A stretch of 64,000 nt of DNA from positions 992,001-1,056,000 of the forward strand of contig NZ_JAKLOY010000001.1 in NCBI RefSeq assembly GCF_023652955.1, read 5' to 3'. The notes beneath the pieces were generated by a model that made no database searches, was not told where the DNA came from, and saw only the letters and a list, made by a program, of their open reading frames with translations. Within the stretch, counting starts at the first letter, position 1. The number at the start of each line of letters is the position of its first letter. Positions 34,455 to 44,479 of this stretch are shown here, in pieces. The position numbers were made by a program, and so were the translations under genes. Source of the stretch: Geomonas sp. Red32 (GTDB lineage: Bacteria; Desulfobacterota; Desulfuromonadia; Geobacterales; Geobacteraceae).

Positions 34455-36725
34455 ATGCAACCTCGTTTTGGCATACGAACCAAGCTGCTTCTGTCCATCC
34501 TCGCCATCCTTCTCCTCTCCTATTCCACCCTTCTCTATTCGACCATGAACACCCTCTCCGCTTCGCTCCACAACGAGTCGCAGCGGAGCCTCGAAGCCAA
34601 CCTGAAGTTCGCCCGCAGCCAGTTCAGCGACCGTTCCGACATCGTCAAGTACACCCTTTTGCAGTCCTCGCTCTCCAACACGCTCCAGGCGCACCTCGCC
34701 GGGCGCGAGAAGGGGGCGCTGGTCGTGCGGCTCAACAAGTGGCACACGGTCCTCCCCTTCCTCGACCTCATGGTGGTGCTCGACCGCAACAAGCGGATCC
34801 TCGCCAGGATGGACGGCAAGGCGGCCGGCCAGACGGTGGAATTCCCCGGGGTGGTAGACCAGGCCATGGCGGCCAAGAAGGTGATCACCTCCACCGAGCT
34901 CATTCCCGCCCCCCTCCTCTGCCGGGCCGGGGTGACCGGGTTCTGCGGGGGGGCGCGGGCCGGGGGCGAGGCCATGGTGGTCACGGTGACCGTTCCCATC
35001 CTCGACCAGAGCGGCCAGGTCCTCGGCTGCGTGGTTACCGGGGACATCATGAACCGGCACCCGAACCTCCCCACCGAGCTCAAGGACGTCTTCGGTTCGG
35101 ACGTGGTGGTGACCATCACCCAGCGGGGGATGAGGATCGCCTCCTCGCTTCCCCAAAGCCAGGCGAGCTCCTACCATCTCGACGCCCGGGTGATGGACTC
35201 GCTGGAGCGCGGCGAGATCTTCCGCGGCGACACCACCATCGACGGCATCCAGTACGAGACCGCGGTCGATCCGCTGCTCAACTCGCGCGGGGAATTCGTG
35301 GGATCGCTCGGGGTGGCGGTCTCCATGGAGCGCTTCAGGAAGCTTCGGCAGGAGAGCCTCGACAACATCATGGCCTCCGCCATCCTCGGCATCATCGCCT
35401 CCTTCGGGCTTGCCTTCATCGCCTCCCGCAAACTCACCGGCCCCCTGAGGGAGCTCGCCGCCAAGGCCCGCCGCATCGAGCGCGGCGATTTCGATCAGCG
35501 GGTCGAAGAGACCCAGTCCGACGAGGTGGGGGTGCTGGCCACCTCCTTCAACACCATGGCCCAGGCCCTTAGGGACCGGGACCGGATCATCAACAGGAAG
35601 ACCGGCGACCTCCAGGATCTCAACGAGCAGCTGGAGAAGAAGGTCACCGACCGCACCTCCGCCCTCACCATGGAGATGGGGAGGCTCGAGGCGGTGCTCA
35701 CCTCGCTCGCCGAGGGGGTCGTGGTGACCGACCGCGACAACCACGTGGTGCTCTATAACCCGGCCGCCCAGGAGATGTTCGGACTGGTCCCCCACCGGGT
35801 GATCGGGCAGGCGATCGAGAGGGTATGCCAGCTCGGCGGTTTCGAGGGGCTGATCGGGCGCATCCGCGAGCTGCGCGACCCCGAGGCATGGGGAGGGAGC
35901 AGCGTGGACATGTCCGTGCGGGGGAAACCGTTCAAGATCTACCTCTGCTCCCTCAACGACGAGCAGGAGGAGTTCGGCGGCATCGTCGTCTCCATGAGGG
36001 ATGTGAGCGTCGAGCAGCAGGTGGACCGGATGAAGACCGACTTCATCTCCACCGTCTCCCACGAGCTGAAGACCCCGCTCACCTCGATGAAGGGGTCGCT
36101 CCAGCTCCTTTTGAACCGCGGCAAGTGGCTGACCGATACCGAAAGGCAGCTTTTGACGGTATGCTTCCGGAACACCCAGCGGCTCATCCGCCTGATCAGC
36201 GACATCCTCGACATCTCCGGGATCGAATCGGGGGGGATGCTCTTCACCTTCCGCCCGCTCGCCTTGGGCGAGGTGGCGGTCTACGCGGTCGAGGAGATCA
36301 AGTCCTACGCCATGAGCCGCGGGATCACCATCGTCAACACGGTCGGCGAGCATCTCCCGCACGTCTACGGCGACAGCGACCGTCTCATCCAGGTGATGAC
36401 CAACCTCCTCTCCAACGCGGTGAAGTTCTCGCCGGATGGAAAGGTGGTGATGGTGACCGCCGAGCGGGAGGGGAACTACGTAGTGGTCTCGGTGGCCGAC
36501 CGCGGCAAGGTGATCGAGCCCAACGACCGCGACAAGCTTTTCAAGAAATTCCAGCAGATCCGGGGAACGGAGCGGCAGAAGGGGGGGACCGGACTGGGCC
36601 TCGCCATCTGCAAGGAAATCGTGGACCGCCATCACGGGCGGATCTTCTACACGGCAGCCAAGGAGTACGGGAACACCTTCAGCTTCACGGTGCCGGTCAT
36701 GGGGGAAACCGATGGACAGGGATAA
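34455..36725 (+). CDS. Membrane sensor histidine kinase (dCache-like, HAMP, PAS)
   Basis: I prefer the ATG at 34455 (756 residues) because AAAGG would sit too close to the ATG at 34449. Order: TM helix 8-28, an extracytoplasmic Cache-like sensor to about 300, a second TM (ASAILGIIASFGLAFIAS), and HAMP (LTGPLRELAAKARRIERGDF). A coiled coil follows, then PAS (about 412-520), HisKA with the phospho-accepting His in TVSHELKTPLTSM (near 536), and HATPase with NLLSNAVKFS and GTGLGLAICKE. The last 14 bases overlap the next kinase gene, so both are probably made together. The signal sensed is unknown. Confidence 0.9.
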   Translation: MQPRFGIRTKLLLSILAILLLSYSTLLYSTMNTLSASLHNESQRSLEANLKFARSQFSDRSDIVKYTLLQSSLSNTLQAHLAGREKGALVVRLNKWHTVLPFLDLMVVLDRNKRILARMDGKAAGQTVEFPGVVDQAMAAKKVITSTELIPAPLLCRAGVTGFCGGARAGGEAMVVTVTVPILDQSGQVLGCVVTGDIMNRHPNLPTELKDVFGSDVVVTITQRGMRIASSLPQSQASSYHLDARVMDSLERGEIFRGDTTIDGIQYETAVDPLLNSRGEFVGSLGVAVSMERFRKLRQESLDNIMASAILGIIASFGLAFIASRKLTGPLRELAAKARRIERGDFDQRVEETQSDEVGVLATSFNTMAQALRDRDRIINRKTGDLQDLNEQLEKKVTDRTSALTMEMGRLEAVLTSLAEGVVVTDRDNHVVLYNPAAQEMFGLVPHRVIGQAIERVCQLGGFEGLIGRIRELRDPEAWGGSSVDMSVRGKPFKIYLCSLNDEQEEFGGIVVSMRDVSVEQQVDRMKTDFISTVSHELKTPLTSMKGSLQLLLNRGKWLTDTERQLLTVCFRNTQRLIRLISDILDISGIESGGMLFTFRPLALGEVAVYAVEEIKSYAMSRGITIVNTVGEHLPHVYGDSDRLIQVMTNLLSNAVKFSPDGKVVMVTAEREGNYVVVSVADRGKVIEPNDRDKLFKKFQQIRGTERQKGGTGLGLAICKEIVDRHHGRIFYTAAKEYGNTFSFTVPVMGETDGQG

Positions 36726-38247
36726 GATACTCATCGTTGACGACGAGGCGGACATCGCCCTCATTCTTAAACTTCAGCTGGAGGACGCCGGTTACCAGAC
36801 GGTGAGGGCCCGCGACGGGGTGGAAGCGCTGGAGACCCTGGACCGGGAAGCCTTCTCGCTCATCCTCCTGGACATCAAGATGCCCCGCATGGACGGGCTC
36901 GAGGTGCTCGGCAGGATCGGGGGGGAGAAGGTCCCGGTGGTGATGATGACCGCCCACGGCTCCGAGGACATCGCGGTCGACGCCATGAAGAAGGGGGCGC
37001 TCGACTACATCTCCAAGCCGTTCGAGACCGAGGACATGCTCCAGAAGGTCAAGCGCGCCATCGCCCAGGACCGGACCCGCAAGGAGAAGGAGAGCCTGGC
37101 CCGCCAGCTCGACGAGGAGCGCCTCAAGATGCAGGCGGTCCTGCACGGGATGGCCGACCTCCTTTTGGCGGTGGACATCGAGGGGAGAATCATCACGGCG
37201 AGCCGCCAGGCGGCCAAGGTGCTCTGCGACGGCGGCTGCGTGCTTACCGGGCAGATCCTCGAGGACGTTTTGAGGGCCGATGTGGCGGGTGGGGAGCTCC
37301 CGAGCCGGACCGTGCTCCGCACCGGCGAGCCCTGCCTCGACGTGGCCTACACGATGAGGGCGGGGACCAAGGAGATTCCGGTCCTCTCCTCCGCCGCCCC
37401 CCTGCGTAACAGCGCAGGCGAAGTGGTGGGAAGCGTCGAGATCATCCGCGACATCTCCAAGCTCAAGGAGCTCGAGCAGGAGAAGGAGGATTTCGTCTCC
37501 ATGCTCTCCCACGACCTCAAGTCCCCCATTACCGCGGTGGTTGGGTCCATCGACCTCGTGCGCGAGGCGAAGCTCGGGCCGGTCAACGGTGAGCAGGTGG
37601 AGTACCTCGAGGCGGCGGTGGAGTCGTGCGAGGAGATGGTGGAGATGATCGACACCCTGCTCGGCATCCACAAGTTCGAGGCCGGCAAGATGCGGCTCCA
37701 GTTCCGCGAGGAGAACCTGACCCTTTTGGCAGCCAAGGCGGTGGCCAAGTCGCAGCCGGTGGCCCAGCGCGGCGAGATCAAGCTCCTCGCCACGGCGCCC
37801 GCCGAGCTCCCGTCGGTCTCCGTCGACCGTAGCGCCATCAACCGGGTGCTGGGGAACCTCCTCTCCAACGCGGTGAAGTTCACCCCGCAGGGGGGCAAGA
37901 TAGAAGTGGCGCTCGACCTGGTGGAAGACGTGGCGTCCGTGGTGGGCGAGATCCCGCCGGAGAGCTACCAGGAGCGGGAACTTCCCAGGGAAGGGGCCTT
38001 CGTGCGGATGCAGGTGCGGGACACCGGGGTGGGTATCCCGGAGGAATCGCTGGGGACCATCTTCGACCGCTTCGTGCAGGCGAGGAACCGGCGGCTCGGC
38101 AAGACCCGGGGGACCGGCCTGGGGCTCGCCTTCTGCAGGAAGGCGGTCGACGCCCACAACGGCTTCATCTGGGCCAAGAGCAAACTGGGCGAGGGGAGCA
38201 TCTTCACCATCATCCTCCCCGCACTCCCCGAGGAACCGGAAGAATAA
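36712..38247 (+). CDS. Response regulator-PAS-histidine kinase
   Basis: A 511-residue soluble protein. The N-terminal receiver domain (about 4-115) has VDDEADIA, the phospho-acceptor Asp in ILLDIKMPRMDG (near 53), MMTAHG, and the Lys in ISKPFE. A PAS domain (about 140-245) is followed by HisKA with SMLSHDLKSPITAV (His near 266) and HATPase with NLLSNAVKFTPQGG and GTGLGLAFCRKAV. Because the receiver precedes the kinase, the upstream membrane kinase may phosphorylate it and so adjust its own output. This pair follows gpsA in other Geobacter as far as I recall. Confidence 0.9.
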   Translation: MDRDKILIVDDEADIALILKLQLEDAGYQTVRARDGVEALETLDREAFSLILLDIKMPRMDGLEVLGRIGGEKVPVVMMTAHGSEDIAVDAMKKGALDYISKPFETEDMLQKVKRAIAQDRTRKEKESLARQLDEERLKMQAVLHGMADLLLAVDIEGRIITASRQAAKVLCDGGCVLTGQILEDVLRADVAGGELPSRTVLRTGEPCLDVAYTMRAGTKEIPVLSSAAPLRNSAGEVVGSVEIIRDISKLKELEQEKEDFVSMLSHDLKSPITAVVGSIDLVREAKLGPVNGEQVEYLEAAVESCEEMVEMIDTLLGIHKFEAGKMRLQFREENLTLLAAKAVAKSQPVAQRGEIKLLATAPAELPSVSVDRSAINRVLGNLLSNAVKFTPQGGKIEVALDLVEDVASVVGEIPPESYQERELPREGAFVRMQVRDTGVGIPEESLGTIFDRFVQARNRRLGKTRGTGLGLAFCRKAVDAHNGFIWAKSKLGEGSIFTIILPALPEEPEE

Positions 38248-38261
38248 TCAAGGTCAACGGC

Positions 38262-38378
38262 GATAGAACGCGGATGACGCGGATTGAACGGATTTACGCG
38301 GATACTGCGAAAACCTTTTAAAGTTGAACCCGGAAACTAGGTCCCCCCCTTGTCAAAGGGGGGGCAGGGGGGATTTGC
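38262..38378. repeat. Adjacent R2 and R1 repeats in the gap between kinases
   Basis: An R2 copy (GAACGCGGATGACGCGGATT and continuation, about 38265-38305) is followed by an R1 copy (CCCCCCTTGTCAAAGGGGGGG with the CAGGGGGGATTTG tail, about 38341-38378). The remaining part of the gap to 38667 has an AT-rich stretch (about 38455-38540) that probably holds the promoter of the next kinase. Confidence 0.75.
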
Positions 38379-38667
38379 AGTTAGAAAGCGGCCACCAGGG
38401 TCCCCCCCTGTGCTCACACCGGCCACCCGCCTCACCCCGTAAAAGTTGGGTCAAAAAAGAAGCATCTGTCATAAAAGTAAAATACTCTAAAAAAGTATTC
38501 TCATTATCCCCCTTTGTGTTGTAGAATCTATGGTACGCTTTAGCAGACGGCAGATACGTTAACTCTCAGGCAGAGAAGCAGTGCGGCGCTCACAGCGCTT
38601 GAAGGCGGGCGATGCCCTCCTCTGTGTTTCCTGTTATCGTTTCTATCTGATATGGCCGGGGGCGACC

Positions 38668-39732
38668 ATGACAAACCTGAGCGACGGAAGCTACAGGGAA
38701 CTTTTCGACGGTAACCCGCAACCGATGCTAGTACTGTGCGGGGAAAACGGCAGAGTGCTGGCAGCCAATCGTGCGGCCCTCTCTTTGTACGGCTACGGCC
38801 GCGAAGAACTTATGGACCGTACTCTGCGCCAGCTTACCGCCGCGGACGGCACCATTCCCCCCGGAACCGGCGATCGCGTCTCCTCAGACCGCCACCGTAA
38901 GAAAGACGGCACCCTCTTCGGCGTCGATCTTCGCTGGCACTCCACCACCTTCGAAGGGCAAACGGCCGAGCTCGTCACCATCAGCGAGGCACGCGAGGCG
39001 CGGGTAGCCGACCTTGAGCGCCAGGTGGCCGATCGCGCCGCCGAGCTCAACTCCTCCCAGCGCGAGCTGGAAACCTTCTGCTACTCCCTCTCCCACGATC
39101 TCAAGGCCCCCATCCGCCACATCGACGGCTTCAGCAAGGCCATCCTGGACGACTTCTCCCCGCAGCTCGACCCCCAGGCGCGCGAATACCTGGTGCGGAT
39201 CGGCCAGTCCGCCGCCAAGATGTCGCAGCTTCTCGAGGCGGTCGGCCAGCTCGCCCGGGTCTCCCGCACCGACCTCGACCGGCAGCCGGTGAACCTGAGC
39301 GTCCAGGCCCAGATCTACCTTTTGGGGCTCAAGCACCGCTTCCCCGGCCGCGATGTGGAGATCGACGTGGCGGAAGGGGTGAGCGTGCAGGCCGATCCCC
39401 GGCTGGCCCGCCAGCTGGTGGAGATCCTTCTGGACAACGCCTGGAAGTTCTCCTCCAAGACTGAAAGCGCCCGGATCGAGTTCGGAGCCGCGGAGAAGGA
39501 GGGGGAACTGGTCTGTTTCGTGCGCGACAACGGCGCAGGATTTGACATGGCCTACGCGGAAAAGTTATTCTCCGTCTTTCACCGGCTGCACCGCGCCGAC
39601 GAGTTCGAAGGAAGCGGCGTGGGGCTTGCGGTGGCCCAGCGGATCGTCCGCCGCCACGGCGGGAGGATCTGGGCCGAGAGCGCACCCGGCAAAGGCGCCA
39701 TCTTCTATTTCACCCTTCCTGCACCGCAATAA
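38668..39732 (+). CDS. Soluble PAS-containing sensor histidine kinase
   Basis: The ATG at 38668 follows GGGGG and starts directly at the PAS domain, giving 354 residues; the longer frame from 38581 begins inside a hairpin-rich leader. PAS (about 8-105) shows NPQPMLVLCGENGRVLAAN. A short coiled coil leads to the HisKA domain with YSLSHDLKAPIRHIDGFS (His near 141), the form found in phytochrome-like kinases. The HATPase has LLDNAWKFS, DNGAGFD, and GSGVGLAVAQRIVRRHGG. The next gene, 18 bases on, starts with a receiver domain and is a likely phosphotransfer partner. Confidence 0.88.
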   Translation: MTNLSDGSYRELFDGNPQPMLVLCGENGRVLAANRAALSLYGYGREELMDRTLRQLTAADGTIPPGTGDRVSSDRHRKKDGTLFGVDLRWHSTTFEGQTAELVTISEAREARVADLERQVADRAAELNSSQRELETFCYSLSHDLKAPIRHIDGFSKAILDDFSPQLDPQAREYLVRIGQSAAKMSQLLEAVGQLARVSRTDLDRQPVNLSVQAQIYLLGLKHRFPGRDVEIDVAEGVSVQADPRLARQLVEILLDNAWKFSSKTESARIEFGAAEKEGELVCFVRDNGAGFDMAYAEKLFSVFHRLHRADEFEGSGVGLAVAQRIVRRHGGRIWAESAPGKGAIFYFTLPAPQ

Positions 39733-39750
39733 CGAGAACAAGGCAGCACG

Positions 39751-41889
39751 ATGTCCAAACTCCTGAAGGTCCTACTGGTCGAAGATTCCCCCGAAGACGG
39801 CATGCTCCTTTTGCGCGAGTTGAAGCGCGGAGGTTACCAGCCCCAGCACCGCCGGGTGGAGAGCGCGCCCCAGATGCGGGAGACGCTGAAGGCCGACAAC
39901 TGGGACGTCATCCTCTCCGACTACCATCTCCCCGGCTTCGACGCGCTCGGAGCCCTGCGCGTGCTCCACGACAGCGGGCAGGATCTCCCCTTCATCATCA
40001 TCTCCGGCAAGGTCGGCGAGGACCTCGCGGTCGCCGCCATGAAGTCCGGCGCCCACGATTACCTCATGAAGGACAACCTGACCCGCCTGATCCCCGTGGT
40101 CGAGCGGGAGCTCAGGGAGGCTTCCGAGCGGCGGGTACACCGGGCCACCCAGGAAGAGGTGGTGCGGGCCAAGGCCGAGTGGGAGGCGGTCTTCAACGCG
40201 GTCTCCGACCTGATCTTCATCACCGATTCCGAGGGGATCGTGGAGCGGTGCAACCGCAGGGCGAGCGACTACTTCGGCGGCTACGGGCAGGTGCTCGGGC
40301 GCTGGATCGACGCCATCTTCTTCGGGGAGGGAGAACCGGAGCAGAAAGTCTTCCGCTTCGTCCACATGATGGGGAACGAGGTCGAGGAGGACGTCACCTT
40401 CCCGAACCTGAAGGGGTGGTACAACGTAGCGAGCTACCCGATGAAGTTCGAGCACGGCCGAAGCGGCTACGTCTTCATCATCAAGGACATCACCAAGAGG
40501 CGCGAAGTCGAAGAGGAAAAGCGGACCACCGACCGCGAGCTCCTCACCATGTACGCGGTCGCCTTCAAGCTCAAGTACACCCAGGGGCTCGCGAAGCTGA
40601 CCGGCGAGCTCCTCTTCCAGCTGCACAACATGCTGCAGATGGAATTCTCCTTCATCCATCTCTACCGCAAGGAGCGGCTGGCCATGCAGGGCTCCCTCGG
40701 CCTCTCCGCCGGGATGGACGCCGCCATGAAGTCGCTCCCCAAGACGAGCCAGTGGAGTCACCTCACCCAGAAGGGGAAACCGTTCGAGGGGGACGGTGCC
40801 GACGACCGGTTCCCGCCCAAGGCGCGGGGCGAGGCCAAGGAGATGGGGATCCATTCCTGGTGCTGCGTGCCGATCATGGTCGGCCAGGAAGTGGTCGGGG
40901 CCATGACGGTCGGGACCCGCTCCGAGCGCGTGTTCAATCCCCGCGAAGTCTTTCTCCTCTCCTCCATCGCCGGGCAGTACGCGGTCCTGGTGGAGAACTA
41001 CAACCTGTACGACCAGATGAAGGAAAAGGCCGACGAGCTCTACCGGAGCAAGGAAGAGCTGAAGGTCAACCTGCAGAAGGTGAGGAGAGCCAACCTCGAG
41101 CTGGGGAGGCTCAACACCGCCAAGAACAACTTTATCGGGATCGCCTCCCACGAGCTGAAGACACCGATCACCTCCATCATGGGGGGATCCGAGTTCCTCC
41201 TGAAGTATTCCGGCCTGCAGATGACCCCGGAACAGCACAGTATCCTCGCCTCCGTGTACGAAGGAGCCTCCCAGCTAAGAAAGCTCGTCGAGGATCTCCT
41301 CTCCATCTCGCGGATCGAGACCCAGGGGACTAGCCCGCAGAAGCGTCCCGTCAATCTGGTGCAGCTCGCACGCGAGGCGCACGACCTGTTCATCCTCCCC
41401 CTCTCCGAGCGGCACATCGCCGTCCACGTATCCGGAGACGAGAGCCCGGTCCCGGTCGACGAGGCCTTCGCGCTTTTGGCGGTGAAGAATCTTTTGGAAA
41501 ACGCCATCAAGTTCACACCCGACGGCGGGACCGTCGAGCTGACCGGCAGCAAGGTCAAGTCGAACCAGGTGAAGAGCATGGTGAAGACCCTCAAGCACTT
41601 CTACCCGAACTTCCCGGGGAACCTGGCCCAGGCCGGCACCTACTACCATTTCCAGGTAAAGGACTCCGGGATCGGGATCCCCGAAGAAGAGCGGGTGCGG
41701 ATCTTCGACAAGTTTTACGGCGTGGGAGAGATCGAGCACCACACCTCCGGCACCACCGCCTTCATGAGTAAAGGAAGCGGCCTGGGGCTCTCCATCGTCA
41801 GGGGGATCATGGAAGTCCATCAAGGCGCCGTGTGGGTCGAAAGCGAAGAAGGGAAAGGAAGCACCTTCTCGCTCCTGTTCCCGCTATAG
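39751..41889 (+). CDS. Receiver-PAS-GAF-histidine kinase hybrid
   Basis: 712 residues. The receiver domain (about 5-120) has LVEDSPEDGMLLLRELKRGG, the acceptor Asp in VILSDYHLPGFD, and a DYLMKDNL end, the Rcp1-like form. PAS (about 140-250) has NAVSDLIFITDSEGIVERCN, and a GAF-type domain (about 270-425) has HSWCCVPIMVGQEVVGAMTVGTR. HisKA has ASHELKTPITSIMGGSEF (His near 466), and HATPase has NLLENAIKFTPDGG and GSGLGLSIVRGIMEV. Probably co-transcribed with the PAS kinase upstream. No output DNA-binding regulator is present in this cluster. Confidence 0.88.
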   Translation: MSKLLKVLLVEDSPEDGMLLLRELKRGGYQPQHRRVESAPQMRETLKADNWDVILSDYHLPGFDALGALRVLHDSGQDLPFIIISGKVGEDLAVAAMKSGAHDYLMKDNLTRLIPVVERELREASERRVHRATQEEVVRAKAEWEAVFNAVSDLIFITDSEGIVERCNRRASDYFGGYGQVLGRWIDAIFFGEGEPEQKVFRFVHMMGNEVEEDVTFPNLKGWYNVASYPMKFEHGRSGYVFIIKDITKRREVEEEKRTTDRELLTMYAVAFKLKYTQGLAKLTGELLFQLHNMLQMEFSFIHLYRKERLAMQGSLGLSAGMDAAMKSLPKTSQWSHLTQKGKPFEGDGADDRFPPKARGEAKEMGIHSWCCVPIMVGQEVVGAMTVGTRSERVFNPREVFLLSSIAGQYAVLVENYNLYDQMKEKADELYRSKEELKVNLQKVRRANLELGRLNTAKNNFIGIASHELKTPITSIMGGSEFLLKYSGLQMTPEQHSILASVYEGASQLRKLVEDLLSISRIETQGTSPQKRPVNLVQLAREAHDLFILPLSERHIAVHVSGDESPVPVDEAFALLAVKNLLENAIKFTPDGGTVELTGSKVKSNQVKSMVKTLKHFYPNFPGNLAQAGTYYHFQVKDSGIGIPEEERVRIFDKFYGVGEIEHHTSGTTAFMSKGSGLGLSIVRGIMEVHQGAVWVESEEGKGSTFSLLFPL

Positions 41890-41896
41890 GCAAAAC

Positions 41897-42215
41897 CATA
41901 GAACGCGGATGACGCGGATTGAGCGGATCAACGCGGATAAATCAAAGGCTTAAGGGTTACCCCGAAGTCAGGATCTTTAACGATTTTGACGTATCCCCCA
42001 TAGCATGTGTTTGATCCGCCTTTATCCGTAGTTTCCGTGTCATCCGTGTTCCCATGTTTTCGCCTTAACTCTAAAGCCTTTCGGGTTTAATCCGCGTAAA
42101 TCCGCCCAATCCGCGTCATCCGCGTTCCGATTTTGATTTTGCTTAAGGTGTAACCCAGAGTTTTTGTCTAATCCGCCTTTATCCGTTCCATCCGTGTCAT
42201 CCGTGTTCCCCTGGT
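41897..42215. repeat. R2 repeat block, four copies in opposing orientation
   Basis: One copy reads forward (41899-41940), then three read in reverse at about 42008-42058, 42088-42134 and 42170-42214, as TCCGCGTCATCCGCG-type words. The opposed copies could fold into long stems. The block separates the kinase cluster from the ABC transporter. Confidence 0.85.
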
Positions 42216-42280
42216 TTAGGTTCATAGTTCCAGATTTTGACCCATTCGCCTTGTCCCCGATTTCCATGTAAACTTCAACC

Positions 42281-43207
42281 ATGCACCCAGCCATCCGCCT
42301 GCACGAAATAACCAAGACCTACGGCGACTTCACCGCCGTCAACAGCTTCAACCTCGAAGTCGAGCGCGGCACCGTCTTCGGCCTCCTTGGCCCCAACGGC
42401 GCGGGCAAGACCACCCTGATCAAGATCCTCACCACCCTCATGCGTCCGACCTCCGGCGACGCCTTCGTCGAGAATTACAGCGTCACCACCGCCGGCAAAA
42501 ACGTCCGCAGCGTCATCGGCGTCGTCCCCCAGGAAAACAACCTCGACCGCTACCTGACCGCCCGGGAAAACCTCATCCTCCACGCCCGTCTGCACGGCAT
42601 GCCCTCCTCCGAGTACAACCGGCGCATCGACGAACTGTTGGAGATGACCGGCCTCTCCGGCCGCCAGAAAGATTTCCCCGACACCTTCTCCGGCGGGATG
42701 CAGCGCCGCCTGATCGTCGCCCGCGCCCTCGTGCACGAGCCCCGCGTCCTGTTTCTGGACGAGCCGACCACCGGCCTCGATCCCCAGTCCCGGCGCGGCG
42801 TATGGGACTACATCCGCGGCCTCAGGAAGACCATGACCGTCTTTCTGACCACCCACTACATGGACGAGGCCGACATGCTGTGCGACCGGATCATGATCAT
42901 GGACCACGGCGTCTCCCTCGCCGACGGCACCGCCGCCCAGCTCAAAGAAGCCTTCTCCAGAGCCCACGTGTACGAAGTCGAGTTCAGGGAGAACAGCGAA
43001 CAGTACGAAAAAGTGATCCGCGCCCTCCCCTTCGTGAGAAACGTCGAGAAGATAGAAGAGACCTACCGGATAACCTTGGAGAGCGAGCGGTACATAAAGC
43101 AGATGATGGACGCCCTGTCCGGCGCGGAGATACGGAAGATCTGTCTAAAAGAGCCGACCCTGGAAGACGTCTTCATCTCCCTGACCGGGGAGAAGATAAG
43201 GGAGTAA
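42281..43207 (+). CDS. ABC exporter ATP-binding protein, drug/antibiotic type
   Basis: 308 residues. LGPNGAGKTTLIKILTTLM (Walker A, about 37), VVPQENNLDRYLTARENL (Q loop), FSGGMQRRLIVARALVHEP (signature) and VLFLDEPTTGLDPQSRRGVWD (Walker B) mark the DrrA-like ABC-2 exporter family. The C-terminal 80 residues form the usual accessory domain. Its permease is encoded 514 bases further on, after a repeat block. Start ATG at 42281 has only a weak ribosome site. Substrate unknown. Confidence 0.92.
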   Translation: MHPAIRLHEITKTYGDFTAVNSFNLEVERGTVFGLLGPNGAGKTTLIKILTTLMRPTSGDAFVENYSVTTAGKNVRSVIGVVPQENNLDRYLTARENLILHARLHGMPSSEYNRRIDELLEMTGLSGRQKDFPDTFSGGMQRRLIVARALVHEPRVLFLDEPTTGLDPQSRRGVWDYIRGLRKTMTVFLTTHYMDEADMLCDRIMIMDHGVSLADGTAAQLKEAFSRAHVYEVEFRENSEQYEKVIRALPFVRNVEKIEETYRITLESERYIKQMMDALSGAEIRKICLKEPTLEDVFISLTGEKIRE

Positions 43208-43208
43208 C

Positions 43209-43705
43209 GATAAAGGCGGATAAACCAGAGGCATTAGAACGCGGATGACGCGGATTGAGCGGATCACCGCGGATACGGCAAAGGCGAAAGGCAGAGACAA
43301 AGCATGGAACACGGATGACACGGATTGGACGGATAACGGCGGATACGGCAAAACCTATTTAGGGTAAAACCTGAAACCGGAACGGAAGTCAAAACCATAG
43401 AACACGGATGACGCGGATTGAACGGATAACCGCGGATACTGCAAAAGCACGTTCAGTTATGCTTAGGTTTAAGGTGTAACCCCCAAAGTTTTTAGTTTGA
43501 TCCGCCTTTATCCGTAAAAATCCGTGTCATCCGTGTTCCCAGGTTTAGGGTTAACCCCAAAGCTTTAAGGTTTAATCCGTGTAAATCCGCCCGATCCGCG
43601 TCATCCGCGTTCCGGTTATGTTTAGCTTTACGCTGTACCCCAAAAGTTTTGTAGGCTTGATCCGCCTTTATCCGTTCCATCCGTGTCATCCGTGTTCCAT
43701 CGTCC
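43209..43705. repeat. R2 repeat block, six copies splitting the ABC transporter genes
   Basis: Forward copies at about 43236, 43305 and 43400; reverse copies at about 43498, 43575 and 43658. Three forward then three reverse copies make a near-symmetrical dyad between the ATPase and permease genes, with TTAGGTTTAAG-type spacers. Confidence 0.85.
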
Positions 43706-43721
43706 TTTACGGAGCCGATAA

Positions 43722-44477
43722 ATGTTCAAAGGTGCGATATCAATCTGGGGTCGCGACATGCTGGTCCTCCGCCGGAGCATCCTCTCCGAGCTGATCGCCG
43801 TCGTCGCCTACCCCCTCACCCTCTACCTTGCCTTCGGCTACGGCCTCAAAGGCTACATCAACGCCGTCGACGGCGTCCCCTACTCCCTTTTCATCGCCCC
43901 CGGCCTCATCTCCATGACCGCCGTCAACGCCGCCTTCGACGAATCCGCCTGGAGCATGTGGTTCCACCGCCGCGTCCAGCGCACCATCGAGGAATACCGC
44001 ACCACCCCGGTCACCGTGTACGACATCGTCATCGGCAAGATCTTCTCCGGCTTCTCCCAGGGCTCCATCAAAGGCGCCGTCGTCTTCCTGGTCATCGCCC
44101 TCCTGACCCCCTTCCGGATCGACTACGCGCACCTCCCGCTCTACCTCCTGGTGATCGCCATCTCCTCCATGACCTTCTCCTGCTTAGGGACCATCTGCGG
44201 AACCGTCATCGACAAGCCGGAAAACATCGGCCGCGTCAATTCCGTCGTCATCGTCCCCCTCATCTTCATGGCCGGGATCTTCTTCCCCCTCTCCTCCTAT
44301 CCGGCGATGATCCTCCCGATCATCAAGCTCCTGCCGACCACCGCCGTCTTCGAAGGCGCACGCGACGCCCTCCTCTTCGGAACCGTCCCCCTCCCCTACC
44401 TGATCAATCTCGTCCTCACCGCCGCCCTCCTCTTCGCCATCGCCGTCTACACCTTCAACCGCAAAATGTCCGAGTAG
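43722..44477 (+). CDS. ABC-2 type transporter permease
   Basis: 251 residues with about six membrane helices: ELIAVVAYPLTLYLAFGYGL, SLFIAPGLISMTAVNAAF, VVFLVIALLTPF, YLLVIAISSMTFSCLGTICG, SVVIVPLIFMAGIFFPLSS, and LVLTAALLFAIAVYTF. The pattern and the FMAGIFFPLS motif fit the NodJ/DrrB-like ABC-2 permease family. GGAG lies before the ATG. It surely works with the ATPase at 42281 despite the repeat block between them. Confidence 0.9.
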   Translation: MFKGAISIWGRDMLVLRRSILSELIAVVAYPLTLYLAFGYGLKGYINAVDGVPYSLFIAPGLISMTAVNAAFDESAWSMWFHRRVQRTIEEYRTTPVTVYDIVIGKIFSGFSQGSIKGAVVFLVIALLTPFRIDYAHLPLYLLVIAISSMTFSCLGTICGTVIDKPENIGRVNSVVIVPLIFMAGIFFPLSSYPAMILPIIKLLPTTAVFEGARDALLFGTVPLPYLINLVLTAALLFAIAVYTFNRKMSE

Positions 44478-44479
44478 CC

